Below are positions 1 through 9,251 of a stretch of DNA of 64,000 nt, in pieces. The notes beneath the pieces are model-generated. The model had not been told where the DNA came from and made no database searches. It saw only the letters and a program-made list of their open reading frames with translations. A program made the position numbers and the translations under genes. Origin of the DNA: Sphingobacteriales bacterium. Lineage in GTDB: Bacteria; Bacteroidota; Bacteroidia; Chitinophagales; Chitinophagaceae. The stretch lies in NCBI GenBank assembly GCA_016219985.1, contig JACRJO010000021.1:1-64000 (forward strand). The letters are read 5' to 3'. How positions within the stretch are numbered: the first letter of the stretch is position 1; each line of letters begins with the position of its first letter.

Positions 1-6
1 AATGTG

Positions 7-262
7 CCAATGGGGAGTCACTATAATTGAATTAGTCTTAAAGGATTCGGAGGGGGAGATAATGTAGCATTTGGAATTTGACGATTTGATGATGTGCCAA
101 TTAGCCAATGTATCAATGTGCCAATGGGGAGTCACTATAATTGAATTAGTCTTAAAGGATTCGGAGGGGGAGATAATGTAGCATTTGGAATTCGACGATT
201 AGAAAATGTGCCAATTTGCTAATGTGCTGATGTGCCAATGGGGAGTCATTATAGTGGAATCA
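7..262. repeat. Tandem repeat, 114-bp period, about 2.3 copies (units start at 7, 121, 235)
   Basis: 'ccaatggggagtca(c/t)tata' recurs at 7, 121 and 235; inside are repeated words such as 'aatgtgccaat'. Confidence 0.9.
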
Positions 263-290
263 GTCTTACAGGATTCGAAACTGTAACAGG

Positions 291-504
291 TATTAGCCAG
301 AATTTGGCCTTACGAATGATGCAACCATTCACGCCCTCTTTAACTCTTTTTCTTCTTTACCCTTAGCCCAATTATTATAGTTTCAAAGCCGGAACAACCA
401 GGTATTCCAGAATTGGACCTTACGAACAATGCAGCCATTCACACCCTCTTTAACCCTTTTTCTTCTTTACTCTTAGCCCAATTATTAAAGTTTCGAAGCC
501 GGCT
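291..504. repeat. Tandem repeat, about 110-bp period, 2 copies
   Basis: 'ccagaatt(t)gg(c/a)ccttacgaa..atgca(a/g)ccattcac(g/a)ccctctttaac..' at about 297 and about 407, both ending '..ttagcccaattatta(t/a)agtttc(a/g)aagccgg'. Confidence 0.85.
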
Positions 505-564
505 CCCGGAACATCCATTGCCTAATTAATCTTCCCCTTATCTTTGCCCTTCGTAAATCAACAA

Positions 565-1419
565 ATGGCCCTTTTCGATTTTTTCAACAGGCGGAATACG
601 GATCCCCAGGGGGAAATGACCTTTATTGATCACCTGGAGGCGCTGCGCTGGCATCTTGTCCGCTCCGTGATCGCAGTGGTGATCGGGGCCGTGATCGTAC
701 TGATATTTTCACGGGAAATTGTGGACGATATCCTGATGGCCCCCACCCGGGCCGATTTTATTTCCGCCCGCTGGCTTTGCAGCCTGGGACATAAGATCGG
801 GATCGGGCAAACCCTCTGTTTCCCCCCTGTGAATGCCCAATTCCTGGAAAATACCATGACCGGGCAGTTCATCTCTTATTTCACCCTCGGGTTTATAGGC
901 GGTTTTATTATAGCTTTTCCTTATATCTTCTGGGAGTTTTGGAGATTTGTGAAGCCTGCCCTCTCTGAAAAAGAGCTGAAGAAAACCCGCGGGGTCATTT
1001 TCTGGGTTTCGCTGCTATTTTTTACAGGAGTGGCTTTCGGGTATTATATCCTCACTCCCTTTATGGTCAATTTCTATTTCAATTTCAAGCTCAGTTCCCA
1101 GATCGTGATCATGCCCTCGTTTTCCGATTACCTGGAAAACCTGATTTATACCACGGTGGGAATCGGGGTTTTGTTCCAGATGCCCCTGCTGGTCATGGTC
1201 CTGGCCCGGATCGGAATCGTAACGGCCAAATTTCTGCGCAAATACCGCCGCCATGCTTTTGTCATTATCGTCATTGCGGCTGCCATTATCACCCCCTCTA
1301 CGGACCCCTTTAGTCTCACGATTGTGACCATCCCGCTTTACCTGCTTTTTGAAGCCAGCATTATGGTGGCTGCCCGGATTAACCAGCAGCAGGAGAAAGA
1401 AGCCAAAGAATGGAGCTGA
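565..1419 (+). CDS. tatC: Sec-independent protein translocase TatC
   Basis: Translation MALFDFFNRRNTDPQGEMTFIDHLEALRWHLVRS... with the TatC N-terminal signature and six TM segments; ATG at 565 preferred over the TTG at 544. Confidence 0.93.
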   Translation: MALFDFFNRRNTDPQGEMTFIDHLEALRWHLVRSVIAVVIGAVIVLIFSREIVDDILMAPTRADFISARWLCSLGHKIGIGQTLCFPPVNAQFLENTMTGQFISYFTLGFIGGFIIAFPYIFWEFWRFVKPALSEKELKKTRGVIFWVSLLFFTGVAFGYYILTPFMVNFYFNFKLSSQIVIMPSFSDYLENLIYTTVGIGVLFQMPLLVMVLARIGIVTAKFLRKYRRHAFVIIVIAAAIITPSTDPFSLTIVTIPLYLLFEASIMVAARINQQQEKEAKEWS

Positions 1420-1519
1420 TAAAAGTCGGAGTTTTTCTGTTCTAAGTCATAAGCCGGAAACCGGAGATCAGTACCTTTGTTCCGGCCCTGAATTGTATCA
1501 ATCATCTAAATGTTCATTC

Positions 1520-1975
1520 ATGCATTCCCCTTTCGACCTCCAAAAGCCCATTGCGATCGGCAGCGACCACGCCGGTTTTAAATACAAGGAACAGCTGATC
1601 TCTTTCCTCGAGGGAAAAGGACTGTCTTTCACTGATTTCGGCACCCATAGCTCCGAATCCGTGGATTATCCAGATTTTGCCCACCCGGTCGCTTCCGCCG
1701 TTGAAAAAGGCGAGGCCGCGTTCGGCATTCTCATCTGCGGCAGTGCCAATGGAGTGGCGATCACCGCCAACAAACACCAGGGTATCCGGGCCGCGATTTG
1801 CTGGGGAGAAGAACTGTCACAACTGGCCCGGGCCCATAATAATGCCAACATCATCTGTATCCCGGCCCGCTTTGTACGCGAGGGTGACGCAGAGAAAATG
1901 GTAGCCCATTTTATGACCACTGAATTCGAAGGCGGCCGTCACGCCGCCAGGGTGAATAAAATCGCCTGCGCCTGA
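1520..1975 (+). CDS. rpiB: Ribose 5-phosphate isomerase B
   Basis: IAIGSDHAGFKYKEQL...DYPDFAHPVA...GILICGSANGVAITANKHQGIRAA; start trimmed to MHSPFDLQKP. Confidence 0.93.
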   Translation: MHSPFDLQKPIAIGSDHAGFKYKEQLISFLEGKGLSFTDFGTHSSESVDYPDFAHPVASAVEKGEAAFGILICGSANGVAITANKHQGIRAAICWGEELSQLARAHNNANIICIPARFVREGDAEKMVAHFMTTEFEGGRHAARVNKIACA

Positions 1976-2054
1976 TTCCCGCCGGCCATCCTTATTTTAT
2001 CCCTTCCCTTCCCGGAAGGGATTATTTTTACCAGCGCACATCAACTACTTTACT

Positions 2055-3599
2055 ATGCTTAAGAAATTACTCGCCTGTGCCCTGCTTTGCCTTCCCCTGC
2101 TGGCCGGTGCACAAAAAAAAGACAAGAACGCCGTGAAAGCCGCCGGCAGCATCACCGTGGAAGACCTGAAAAAGCACCTGTACGTGATCGCGGGTAAAGA
2201 AATGGAAGGGCGGAATACCCCTTCCCCGGGGTTGGAGAAAGCAGCCGACTATATCGAAGGGCACTTTAAATCGCTGGGACTGACCCCCGGCAATAATGGG
2301 AGTTACCGCCAGTATTACCCCCTTTATAAGGATTCCATGCTCAGCGCTTCCTTAAAAATCAACGGGACCGCCCTGGAACCGGATAAAGATTTCCAGCCCC
2401 AGGCCAGTAATTATGCAGCCTCCATGCGCTTCTCTGAAGTCGTATTCGCGGGTTACGGGATCAGCGACGGGGATAAAAGGGATGATTACAAGGACCTGAA
2501 AGTGGGCGGAAAACTGGTGCTGATCATGGATGGAACCCCGGCCGATTACAAACCCGCCCAAAGCGGTTTTGCCTCACCTGCCAGCTCTTTTGGTAAAATG
2601 AACGCCGCTATGAACAAGGGAGCGGCCGGATTGCTGATCATCTATTCCAATTTTCCCCGAAGAGCCATGAATACAACCGGCAACTGGAGTCTCAACGGGT
2701 ACAAGGCGGCGCAAATGCCTTTTACTTTCACCATTTCGGCTGAAGCGGCCGGGAAGATCCTCGGAGAAGAGGGTAAGACCCTGGTTGATAAGATCAGGAG
2801 CGGCGCCGTGACTTCCAAAAACTATCCCGCCGAGATAGACATGGAATATACCAGGACCTCCAAAACCTCAAAGGCCGCGAATGTCATTGGCGTACTGGAA
2901 GGCACTGACCTGAAGGATGAATATGTATTTATAACTGCCCACTACGACCATTTGGGCATGCGGGACACCGTAATTTACTATGGGGCCGATGATGATGGTT
3001 CCGGAACCACCGGGGTACTGGAAATTGCAGAAGCCTTTGTAAAGGCGAAACAGGCGGGACATGGGCCACGCCGGACCATCGTCTTCATGACCGTCAGCGG
3101 GGAGGAGAAAGGGCTGTGGGGATCGGGGTATTATAATAATCACCCCCTCTTTCCCCAGGATAAAACCACAGTGGACCTGAATATTGATATGATCGGCCGC
3201 AGCGATGCCAGCCGCAAGCAGGGAGATTCCACCAATTATGTCTATGTGGTGGGAGATGATAAGATCAGCAGCGACCTGAAACCCATCAGTGAGGGAGTGA
3301 ATAAACTGTATAACAAGATGGAACTGGATTACAAATTCAATGACCCGAAAGATCCGAACCGGATCTATTTCCGGAGCGACCATTACAATTTTGCCCAGAA
3401 AGGGATCCCCATCATTTTCTATTATGACGGCATGCTGGGGGCGGACTACCACCGGCCCACCGACACCCCTGATAAGATTCAGTATGAGCTTTTTGCCCGG
3501 AGAGCCCGGCTGATCTTTTACACGGCCTGGGAAATGGCCAACCGGGACGAGATGCTAAAACGGGATATAAAGCTTGAAATCCCCAGCCGGGGATTCTGA
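2055..3599 (+). CDS. M28 family metallopeptidase, secreted
   Basis: Signal peptide; VFITAHYDHLGM, DDDGSGTTGVLEIAEAF, SGEEKGLWGS, LNIDMIGR, SDHYNFAQKGIPIIFY metal-ligand motifs. Confidence 0.9.
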   Translation: MLKKLLACALLCLPLLAGAQKKDKNAVKAAGSITVEDLKKHLYVIAGKEMEGRNTPSPGLEKAADYIEGHFKSLGLTPGNNGSYRQYYPLYKDSMLSASLKINGTALEPDKDFQPQASNYAASMRFSEVVFAGYGISDGDKRDDYKDLKVGGKLVLIMDGTPADYKPAQSGFASPASSFGKMNAAMNKGAAGLLIIYSNFPRRAMNTTGNWSLNGYKAAQMPFTFTISAEAAGKILGEEGKTLVDKIRSGAVTSKNYPAEIDMEYTRTSKTSKAANVIGVLEGTDLKDEYVFITAHYDHLGMRDTVIYYGADDDGSGTTGVLEIAEAFVKAKQAGHGPRRTIVFMTVSGEEKGLWGSGYYNNHPLFPQDKTTVDLNIDMIGRSDASRKQGDSTNYVYVVGDDKISSDLKPISEGVNKLYNKMELDYKFNDPKDPNRIYFRSDHYNFAQKGIPIIFYYDGMLGADYHRPTDTPDKIQYELFARRARLIFYTAWEMANRDEMLKRDIKLEIPSRGF

Positions 3600-3605
3600 T
3601 GACAT

Positions 3606-3632
3606 AAAGGCTGTCCTGCCGGCAGCCTTTAT
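3606..3632 (+). terminator. Stem-loop downstream of the M28 peptidase
   Basis: AAAGGCTG-tcctgccgg-CAGCCTTT followed by ATT. Confidence 0.5.
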
Positions 3633-3843
3633 TGCCACAAATTGCAGGTCTGCCGGTTTGGGGCCACGGATGTTCACAGATTTGCACAGATTTGCCGGTC
3701 AGGAATGTAATTTCCACTCATAAGTATAACTTTCCTTTGAAGGGACTACTGACCCCGAACTACAGACTAGTTTAGCCACGGATCAGTAAGAAATGAATAA
3801 CATCTTAAAGCCTTTCCCTATATTTATCTGCAAAACAACTCCT

Positions 3844-4278
3844 ATGCAACAAAATTCACAAGAAGAAAATGTTGTCTCCGGACTTTTTGACAATTACCAG
3901 GAAACACAAAAGGAGATTCTGCAGATTGAACTCCGCAAAACACGTAATAAACTTTTTACCCTGTCAGCAGTTGTATTTGGATCTGACCTGCTTGCCCTGG
4001 TAACCGCCAATGCACTAAATATTTCCACCCTGATCGTAATCCTGGTTATTCCGGTCCTGTTACTGGGCTTAGGCTTTTTCGCAGGCAAAGAACCCCTGCT
4101 ATCCATGATCATTGCCGCCCTGGTTATCGGTGGGATATGGGTATATGCCGCGATTGTAACCGGTGGCATGGCTGCTATCAGCGGGTGGCTGGTCAAGGCC
4201 ATCATTGTTTACCTGGTCATTGCGGGTTTCCAGAATGCGGTGGAAGCGCAAAAAATTAAAAAGGAGCTGAAAGGCTGA
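3844..4278 (+). CDS. Hypothetical membrane protein
   Basis: ORF 3793..4278 with several hydrophobic segments; internal ATG 3844 (MQQNSQEENVVSGLFDNYQETQ) is a likely start. Confidence 0.6.
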   Translation: MQQNSQEENVVSGLFDNYQETQKEILQIELRKTRNKLFTLSAVVFGSDLLALVTANALNISTLIVILVIPVLLLGLGFFAGKEPLLSMIIAALVIGGIWVYAAIVTGGMAAISGWLVKAIIVYLVIAGFQNAVEAQKIKKELKG

Positions 4279-4396
4279 TAAAAAATAGTAACCCGGGAAT
4301 AGTTTTTTTAAACCTTTTGCAACTTCCGGGGTCTTTCTCCTGTCATATCTGTACGAAAGATTATTGGAGATTTTGATCCCTACCTTCTTTATAGTC

Positions 4397-4432
4397 AGAA
4401 CCCCGTAGCAGTTGCCTGTTCCGGGGTTCTTT
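4397..4432 (+). terminator. Probable intrinsic terminator
   Basis: GAACCCCG ... CGGGGTTC followed by TTTC. Confidence 0.55.
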
Positions 4433-4453
4433 CATTCCTGTTATTTTTCTTCA

Positions 4454-5428
4454 TTACCAGCCCAGTACCCAGGCAAAGATCAGCGGGGCCACAATGGTGG
4501 CATCGCTTTCCACGATAAATTTGGGGGTGTTCACATCCAGTTTTCCCCAGGTGATTTTTTCGTTGGGCACGGCCCCGGAATATGAACCATAAGAGGTGGT
4601 GGAATCGCTGATCTGGCAGAAATAACTCCAGAACGGCACATCATGCCATTCCAGGTCCTGGTACATCATGGGCACCACGCAGATCGGAAAGTCGCCCGCA
4701 ATACCGCCGCCTACCTGGAAGAACCCAACCCCCTTACCGGAGGAATTATTACGGTACCATTCCGTCAGGAACACCATGTATTCAATCCCGCTTTTGACGG
4801 TACTGGCTTTCAATTCCCCTTTAATTACATAACTGGCAAATATATTACCGGTCGTGCTGTCCTCCCATCCCGGAACGATGATCGGAATATTTTTTTCTGC
4901 GGCAGCAATGATCCAGCTGTCTTTCGGATCTATCTCATAGTACTGCTTCAGCTCCCCGCTCAATACCGTTTTATATAAAAACTCATGCGGGAAATAGCGC
5001 TCCCCCTTCGCTTCAGCTTCCTTCCATTGCTTCACCAGGTGCTTTTGCAGGCGGCGAAAGGCTTCTTCTTCGGGGATGCAGGTATCGGTCACCCGGTTAT
5101 AATGGTTCTCTAAGAGGTCCCACTCTTCCTGGGGTGTCAGGTCCCGGTAATGGGGAACCCGCTTGTAATGGGAATGGGCTACCAGGTTCATGACATCTTC
5201 TTCCAGGTTGGCGCCTGTGCAACTGATAATATCCACTTTCCCCTGGCGGATCATTTCGGCCAGCGAGATACCCAGTTCGGCCGTGCTCATGGCGCCGGCC
5301 AGGGTGATCATCATTTTACCGCCTTCGAGTAAATGCTGTTCATAGCCTTTGGCGGCATCCACCAGGGCGGCGGCGTTGAAGTGACGGTAATGATGCTGAA
5401 TAAATTGAGAAACCGGACCTTTGTTCAT
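4454..5428 (-). CDS. Deoxyhypusine synthase-like (DHS/homospermidine synthase superfamily) protein
   Basis: MMITLAGAMSTAELG, DIISCTGANLEEDVMNL, IPIIVPGWEDSTTG, GGIAGDFP, and PNEKITWGKL carrying the DHS active-site Lys context (WGK). Confidence 0.85.
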   Translation of the reverse strand: MNKGPVSQFIQHHYRHFNAAALVDAAKGYEQHLLEGGKMMITLAGAMSTAELGISLAEMIRQGKVDIISCTGANLEEDVMNLVAHSHYKRVPHYRDLTPQEEWDLLENHYNRVTDTCIPEEEAFRRLQKHLVKQWKEAEAKGERYFPHEFLYKTVLSGELKQYYEIDPKDSWIIAAAEKNIPIIVPGWEDSTTGNIFASYVIKGELKASTVKSGIEYMVFLTEWYRNNSSGKGVGFFQVGGGIAGDFPICVVPMMYQDLEWHDVPFWSYFCQISDSTTSYGSYSGAVPNEKITWGKLDVNTPKFIVESDATIVAPLIFAWVLGW

Positions 5429-5580
5429 TGAAATATTGTTTTGGATCCGCCTTCAGATCACAATACGGTGAGACATTGCGGGATGCGCAAAAGTACAGTT
5501 TTGCTGAAAATTGTATAAAACAAAACCCTGGCTGCCGGAGCAAACCAGGGTCGTTTTACCACACACCAAAACTAAGATCG

Positions 5581-6018
5581 TCAGGCTTTTTTTATCTTTT
5601 CATATACGGTCCAGCTGTTATCCGCAGAGGCCTTGAGCACAATCCGGGTATCCGCATTTTCCAGCGTGATATAATAGAAGGTTCCTTCCTCACGGGCTGC
5701 TTCAAACAGGTCGCTGATCCAGTACCGGCCGTAATTCTTTTTCAGGTCCGCCTGCCGTTTGAGCGGAAGCTCCGCCGTGGTGATATACCGGGTCAGCCCC
5801 AGCAATTTCCCGTCCGTATTATAAAAGGCAAATACATGCCGCTCATTGAACAGGAAGGCCGCTTTGTAATAACCGGGGCCCGCTGTCCATTCCACCTCGC
5901 TGGCCGCCGTAAAATCTGATTTAAAGGCACTCAGCACTTTTTCATTTACATTTTCTTCTGCCGCAAGGGTCACCAGGGAACTTACCAGCACCACCAGGAC
6001 CAACATCATCTTTTTCAT
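5581..6018 (-). CDS. Secreted hypothetical protein
   Basis: Signal peptide MKKMMLVLVVLVSSLVTLAAEE; small periplasmic-like domain. Confidence 0.6.
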   Translation of the reverse strand: MKKMMLVLVVLVSSLVTLAAEENVNEKVLSAFKSDFTAASEVEWTAGPGYYKAAFLFNERHVFAFYNTDGKLLGLTRYITTAELPLKRQADLKKNYGRYWISDLFEAAREEGTFYYITLENADTRIVLKASADNSWTVYEKIKKA

Positions 6019-6251
6019 ACAACTTATTTTTAGGTTTTAGATTTGGGCCGGACTCCTTTACCTGTGTGACGGAATAAAGGTAGTCCTGGTTACAGCCCTC
6101 CCCAAGCCAATTATGATTAGCGGAATGGTTTGTTAATAGCTGTTAACAGCCGCTAACCCGGCTTAACCGTTCACCCGTTTCAACAACCGGTTATCCTGCC
6201 TTCACCACGATCCGGGAAAAACGGTTAAAAAAATTTGCATATGATAAAAAG

Positions 6252-6273
6252 TATTTAGATATTTGTCTAAATA
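6252..6273. promoter_or_regulatory. Operator-like palindrome upstream of sdpR-like gene
   Basis: Perfect 8-bp inverted repeat TATTTAGA-tatttg-TCTAAATA ending 14 bp before the ATG at 6288. Confidence 0.65.
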
Positions 6274-6287
6274 TATAATTACCCTGT

Positions 6288-6551
6288 ATGAATACCGTAT
6301 TCAAAGCCCTGAATGACCCTACCCGCCGGGAGATCCTGGAACTATTACAGCAGGGGGACCTGACCGCCGGCGAGATCGTGGAACAGTTTCATATATCCGG
6401 ACCCAGCATCTCCCACCATCTTGACCTGCTGAAACAGGCCGGGCTGGTCACCGCGGAAAAAGAGGGGCAGTTTATTTATTATTCCCTGAACACCACCGTG
6501 GTGGATGAGATCATGAAATGGTTTTTGCAATTCAAAACAAAAAAGAAATAA
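6288..6551 (+). CDS. sdpR: ArsR-family autorepressor, SdpR-like
   Basis: NTVFKALNDPTRREILELLQQGDLTAGEIVEQFHISGPSISHHLDLLKQAGLV, adjacent to an SdpI-like gene. Confidence 0.88.
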   Translation: MNTVFKALNDPTRREILELLQQGDLTAGEIVEQFHISGPSISHHLDLLKQAGLVTAEKEGQFIYYSLNTTVVDEIMKWFLQFKTKKK

Positions 6552-6552
6552 G

Positions 6553-7221
6553 ATGAATAAAGTATTGAACCGTCTCCTGCCCCTCGTTATACTTATACCC
6601 GGAATTTTCCTGGCCTTTTACTGGAACAGCCTGCCCGCAGAAGTCCCTATGCATTTTGACATCAACGGGAACCCGGACCGTTTTGGCAGCAAAAAAGAAT
6701 TACTGGTCATGGTGATCGCCCTTTCTGCGGTCAGTATCCTCGTCTACTTACTGCTATTAAATATTTACCGGATCGACCCCAAAAAATATGCGGCAGAAAA
6801 TAAACTGCGGCTGCAACGGATCGGTTTTGCGGTGACTGTATTCCTGTCCGCCCTGGTCTGCTTTATCATTTACAGTGCATCCCGCGGCGGTTCCCGCTTT
6901 GATCTGAGCCTGATCCTCGGTGCTGTGGGATTACTTTTTGCCGTGATCGGGAACTACCTGCCCAATTTAAAGCCCAATTATTTTGCCGGGATGCGCCTGC
7001 CCTGGACCCTTGAGAACCCGGAGAACTGGAGAAAGACCCATGCCCTGGCCGGGAAACTCTGGTTTGCCGGTGGCATCCTGCTGGCCATCACCTGTGTTTT
7101 CCTGCCAGCGAGGGCCGCCATGATCCTTTTCTTTGTGGTGGTATTAATCCTGGTAATCATCCCCACTATCTATTCTTACCAATATTACCGGCAGCATAAA
7201 AAAAGCGGTCCCGGCCAGTAA
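6553..7221 (+). CDS. sdpI: SdpI-family (DUF1648 plus SdpI) membrane protein
   Basis: LPAEVPMHFDINGNPDRFGSKKE (DUF1648) and GNYLPNLKPNYFAGMRLPWTLENPENWRKTHALAGKLWF (SdpI). Confidence 0.88.
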   Translation: MNKVLNRLLPLVILIPGIFLAFYWNSLPAEVPMHFDINGNPDRFGSKKELLVMVIALSAVSILVYLLLLNIYRIDPKKYAAENKLRLQRIGFAVTVFLSALVCFIIYSASRGGSRFDLSLILGAVGLLFAVIGNYLPNLKPNYFAGMRLPWTLENPENWRKTHALAGKLWFAGGILLAITCVFLPARAAMILFFVVVLILVIIPTIYSYQYYRQHKKSGPGQ

Positions 7222-7223
7222 TT

Positions 7224-7856
7224 TTGGGGGCATTAAAACAAAGACCCATCAACTACCTCGCTCACGCATATCTTTCCTTTAATCACCCGGAGATCCTCGT
7301 GGGCAATATGATCAGTGATTTTGTCAAGGGGAAAAAAAAGCTGGATTATCCCGGGGATATTCAGAAAGGGATTTTCCTGCACCGGGCGATCGACCAGTTT
7401 ACGGATGCCCATGAAGCCACCCGGGAAGCCAAAGAAATATTCCGCCCTGCTTACCGCCTTTACAGCGGGGCTATCGTGGATGTGGTCTACGATCATTTCC
7501 TGGCCGCGGATGAAAATGAGTTTTCCGAAAGCGGGCTGCATGATTTTTCGCAGGAAGTGTACCAGACCCTGCACCGGAACAGCCATTGGTTGCCCGGTCA
7601 TTTCGCCGGCATGTTCCCCTATATGAAGGAACAAAACTGGCTCTTCCATTACCGCAGCCGCTGGGGAGCGGGCAAAAGCCTGGGGGGATTGGTCCGCCGG
7701 GCCCGGTATCTCACTGAAAGCGAGACGGCTTTCCGGCTTTTTGAAGAGAACTACCAACCATTAGCGGAATGTTATCGTCATTTTTGGGCCGCCGCCAAAC
7801 CTTTCGCCACCCGGACTTTTGAGGAACTGGCTGATAATGGAAAATTGTCATCCTGA
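7224..7856 (+). CDS. ACP phosphodiesterase (AcpH/DUF479-like)
   Basis: NYLAHAYLSF..ILVGNMISDFVKGK...QKGIFLHRAIDQFTDAH...SGAIVDVVYDHFLA; TTG start. Confidence 0.8.
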   Translation: MGALKQRPINYLAHAYLSFNHPEILVGNMISDFVKGKKKLDYPGDIQKGIFLHRAIDQFTDAHEATREAKEIFRPAYRLYSGAIVDVVYDHFLAADENEFSESGLHDFSQEVYQTLHRNSHWLPGHFAGMFPYMKEQNWLFHYRSRWGAGKSLGGLVRRARYLTESETAFRLFEENYQPLAECYRHFWAAAKPFATRTFEELADNGKLSS

Positions 7857-7942
7857 GATCAAACACCAGAACAAACAATTCGTTTTACATTTGTCCTTCC
7901 CCGCACCGGTGCCGGTGGCCGGGGGGCTAAAAACATCGTCCA

Positions 7943-8503
7943 ATGAAAAGAATCTGCTGTCTGTTATTTTTCTTCCAGGTCATTTTTATCAGCCTGGTGG
8001 CGCAAACCCTTCCCCCGGTGGATAAATCCCCGATGGATATGAGTTATTACCCCGCCAATTACCCGGTACTCAAGATCCAGGATAAGGTTACCGAGCCCCT
8101 GGCAGCCCGCATCTTGTACAGCCGCCCCCAGAAAACGGGCAGGGTCATTTTCGGGGGACTGGTCAAATATGGTGAAGTATGGCGGCTGGGTGCGAATGAA
8201 GCTACCGAAATAGAATTTTTCAAACCGGTGAAGATTGATGGGAAAAAAGTAGCCAGGGGCCGTTATACTTTATACGCGATCGTCAACGAAGGAAACTGGA
8301 CCTTTATCTTCAATAAGGATACGGATACCTGGGGTTCTTTTAAATACGATCCTAAAAAAGACCTGCTCCGCAGCACGGTGCCGGTACAAAAAACAGATAC
8401 TCCGCTTGAAGCGCTGGCGATGGGCTTTGAAAAAACAACCACGGGTTTTAACCTGGTCGTGGCCTGGGATACCGTTAAAGCCGCTTTGCCCATTAGTTTA
8501 TAA
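7943..8503 (+). CDS. DUF2911 domain protein, secreted
   Basis: SPMDMSYYP.NYPVLK...ARILYSRPQKTGRVIFGGLVKYGEVWRLGANEATEIEF. Confidence 0.85.
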   Translation: MKRICCLLFFFQVIFISLVAQTLPPVDKSPMDMSYYPANYPVLKIQDKVTEPLAARILYSRPQKTGRVIFGGLVKYGEVWRLGANEATEIEFFKPVKIDGKKVARGRYTLYAIVNEGNWTFIFNKDTDTWGSFKYDPKKDLLRSTVPVQKTDTPLEALAMGFEKTTTGFNLVVAWDTVKAALPISL

Positions 8504-8514
8504 CTTGCTGCTTT

Positions 8515-9153
8515 ATGAAAAAACCTCTATACCTGGCCGCCTTCGTTTTTCTTTTCCTTTCCTGCAATGACGGGAAAGAGGATACACAGGCAACTGCTGC
8601 CAAAAATGACAGCAATGGCGCTGCGATCACCCGACCGGAAAAACCGTCTATTAATCCCTATGTAATCGTGGATATATCCCCCATGGATATGTGCTATTAC
8701 CCGGTTGATTACCCGAAATTGAAAATGACCCATTCGGTGAGCACGCCTCCCCTGGCCCGCGTCATCTACAGCCGCCCTCACCTGCAGGGCCGGCATATTT
8801 TTCATGAAGTACTGAAATACGATGAACCCTGGCGGCTCGGCGCGAATGAAGCCACCGAACTGGACCTTTACAAGGACGTACTGGTGCAAGGCCGGAAAAT
8901 AAAGGCCGGGCGTTACACCCTGTATTGCATCCCCCATCCCGATAACTGGACCATTGCGATCAATTCCAATACCGATACATGGGGGCTTGAACAGGATACT
9001 GCCCGGGATGTGGCCCGTTTTACGGTACCGGTGATCAAAACACAGAATTCGCTGGAATACTTTACCATGCTGTTTGAACAAAAAGAACAGGAAGCCATCC
9101 TGCTGATGGCCTGGGATGATGTGGAAGTGCGCTTACCGTTTACCTTCCGCTAA
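8515..9153 (+). CDS. DUF2911 domain lipoprotein, paralogue of the preceding gene
   Basis: Lipobox LFLSCNDG; SPMDMCYYPVDYPKLK...ARVIYSRPHLQGRHIFHEVLKYDEPWRLGANEATELDL. Confidence 0.85.
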   Translation: MKKPLYLAAFVFLFLSCNDGKEDTQATAAKNDSNGAAITRPEKPSINPYVIVDISPMDMCYYPVDYPKLKMTHSVSTPPLARVIYSRPHLQGRHIFHEVLKYDEPWRLGANEATELDLYKDVLVQGRKIKAGRYTLYCIPHPDNWTIAINSNTDTWGLEQDTARDVARFTVPVIKTQNSLEYFTMLFEQKEQEAILLMAWDDVEVRLPFTFR

Positions 9154-9251
9154 AAGCCCGGTTCCGCCATACGGGTTTAACGTTTCCGCCTTTATTCCTT
9201 TGGTTTAATTCCGCATCTTTGTACCTGAACAATCAACCTAATTACCAGATT

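Noticed and set aside
7-262. Possible CRISPR array at the left edge
   Set aside because: Whole 114-bp units repeat rather than short constant repeats with unique spacers; no cas genes nearby.
1447-1470. 'gtcataagccgg' as another copy of the hox/kor dyad
   Set aside because: Matches only one half-site; no ATGAY partner at N8 spacing.
2868-3452. 194-aa minus-strand ORF
   Set aside because: Antisense to the M28 peptidase; no recognisable domain, typical shadow ORF in GC-rich coding DNA.
7233-7757. 174-aa minus-strand ORF
   Set aside because: Antisense to the AcpH-like gene; no family features.
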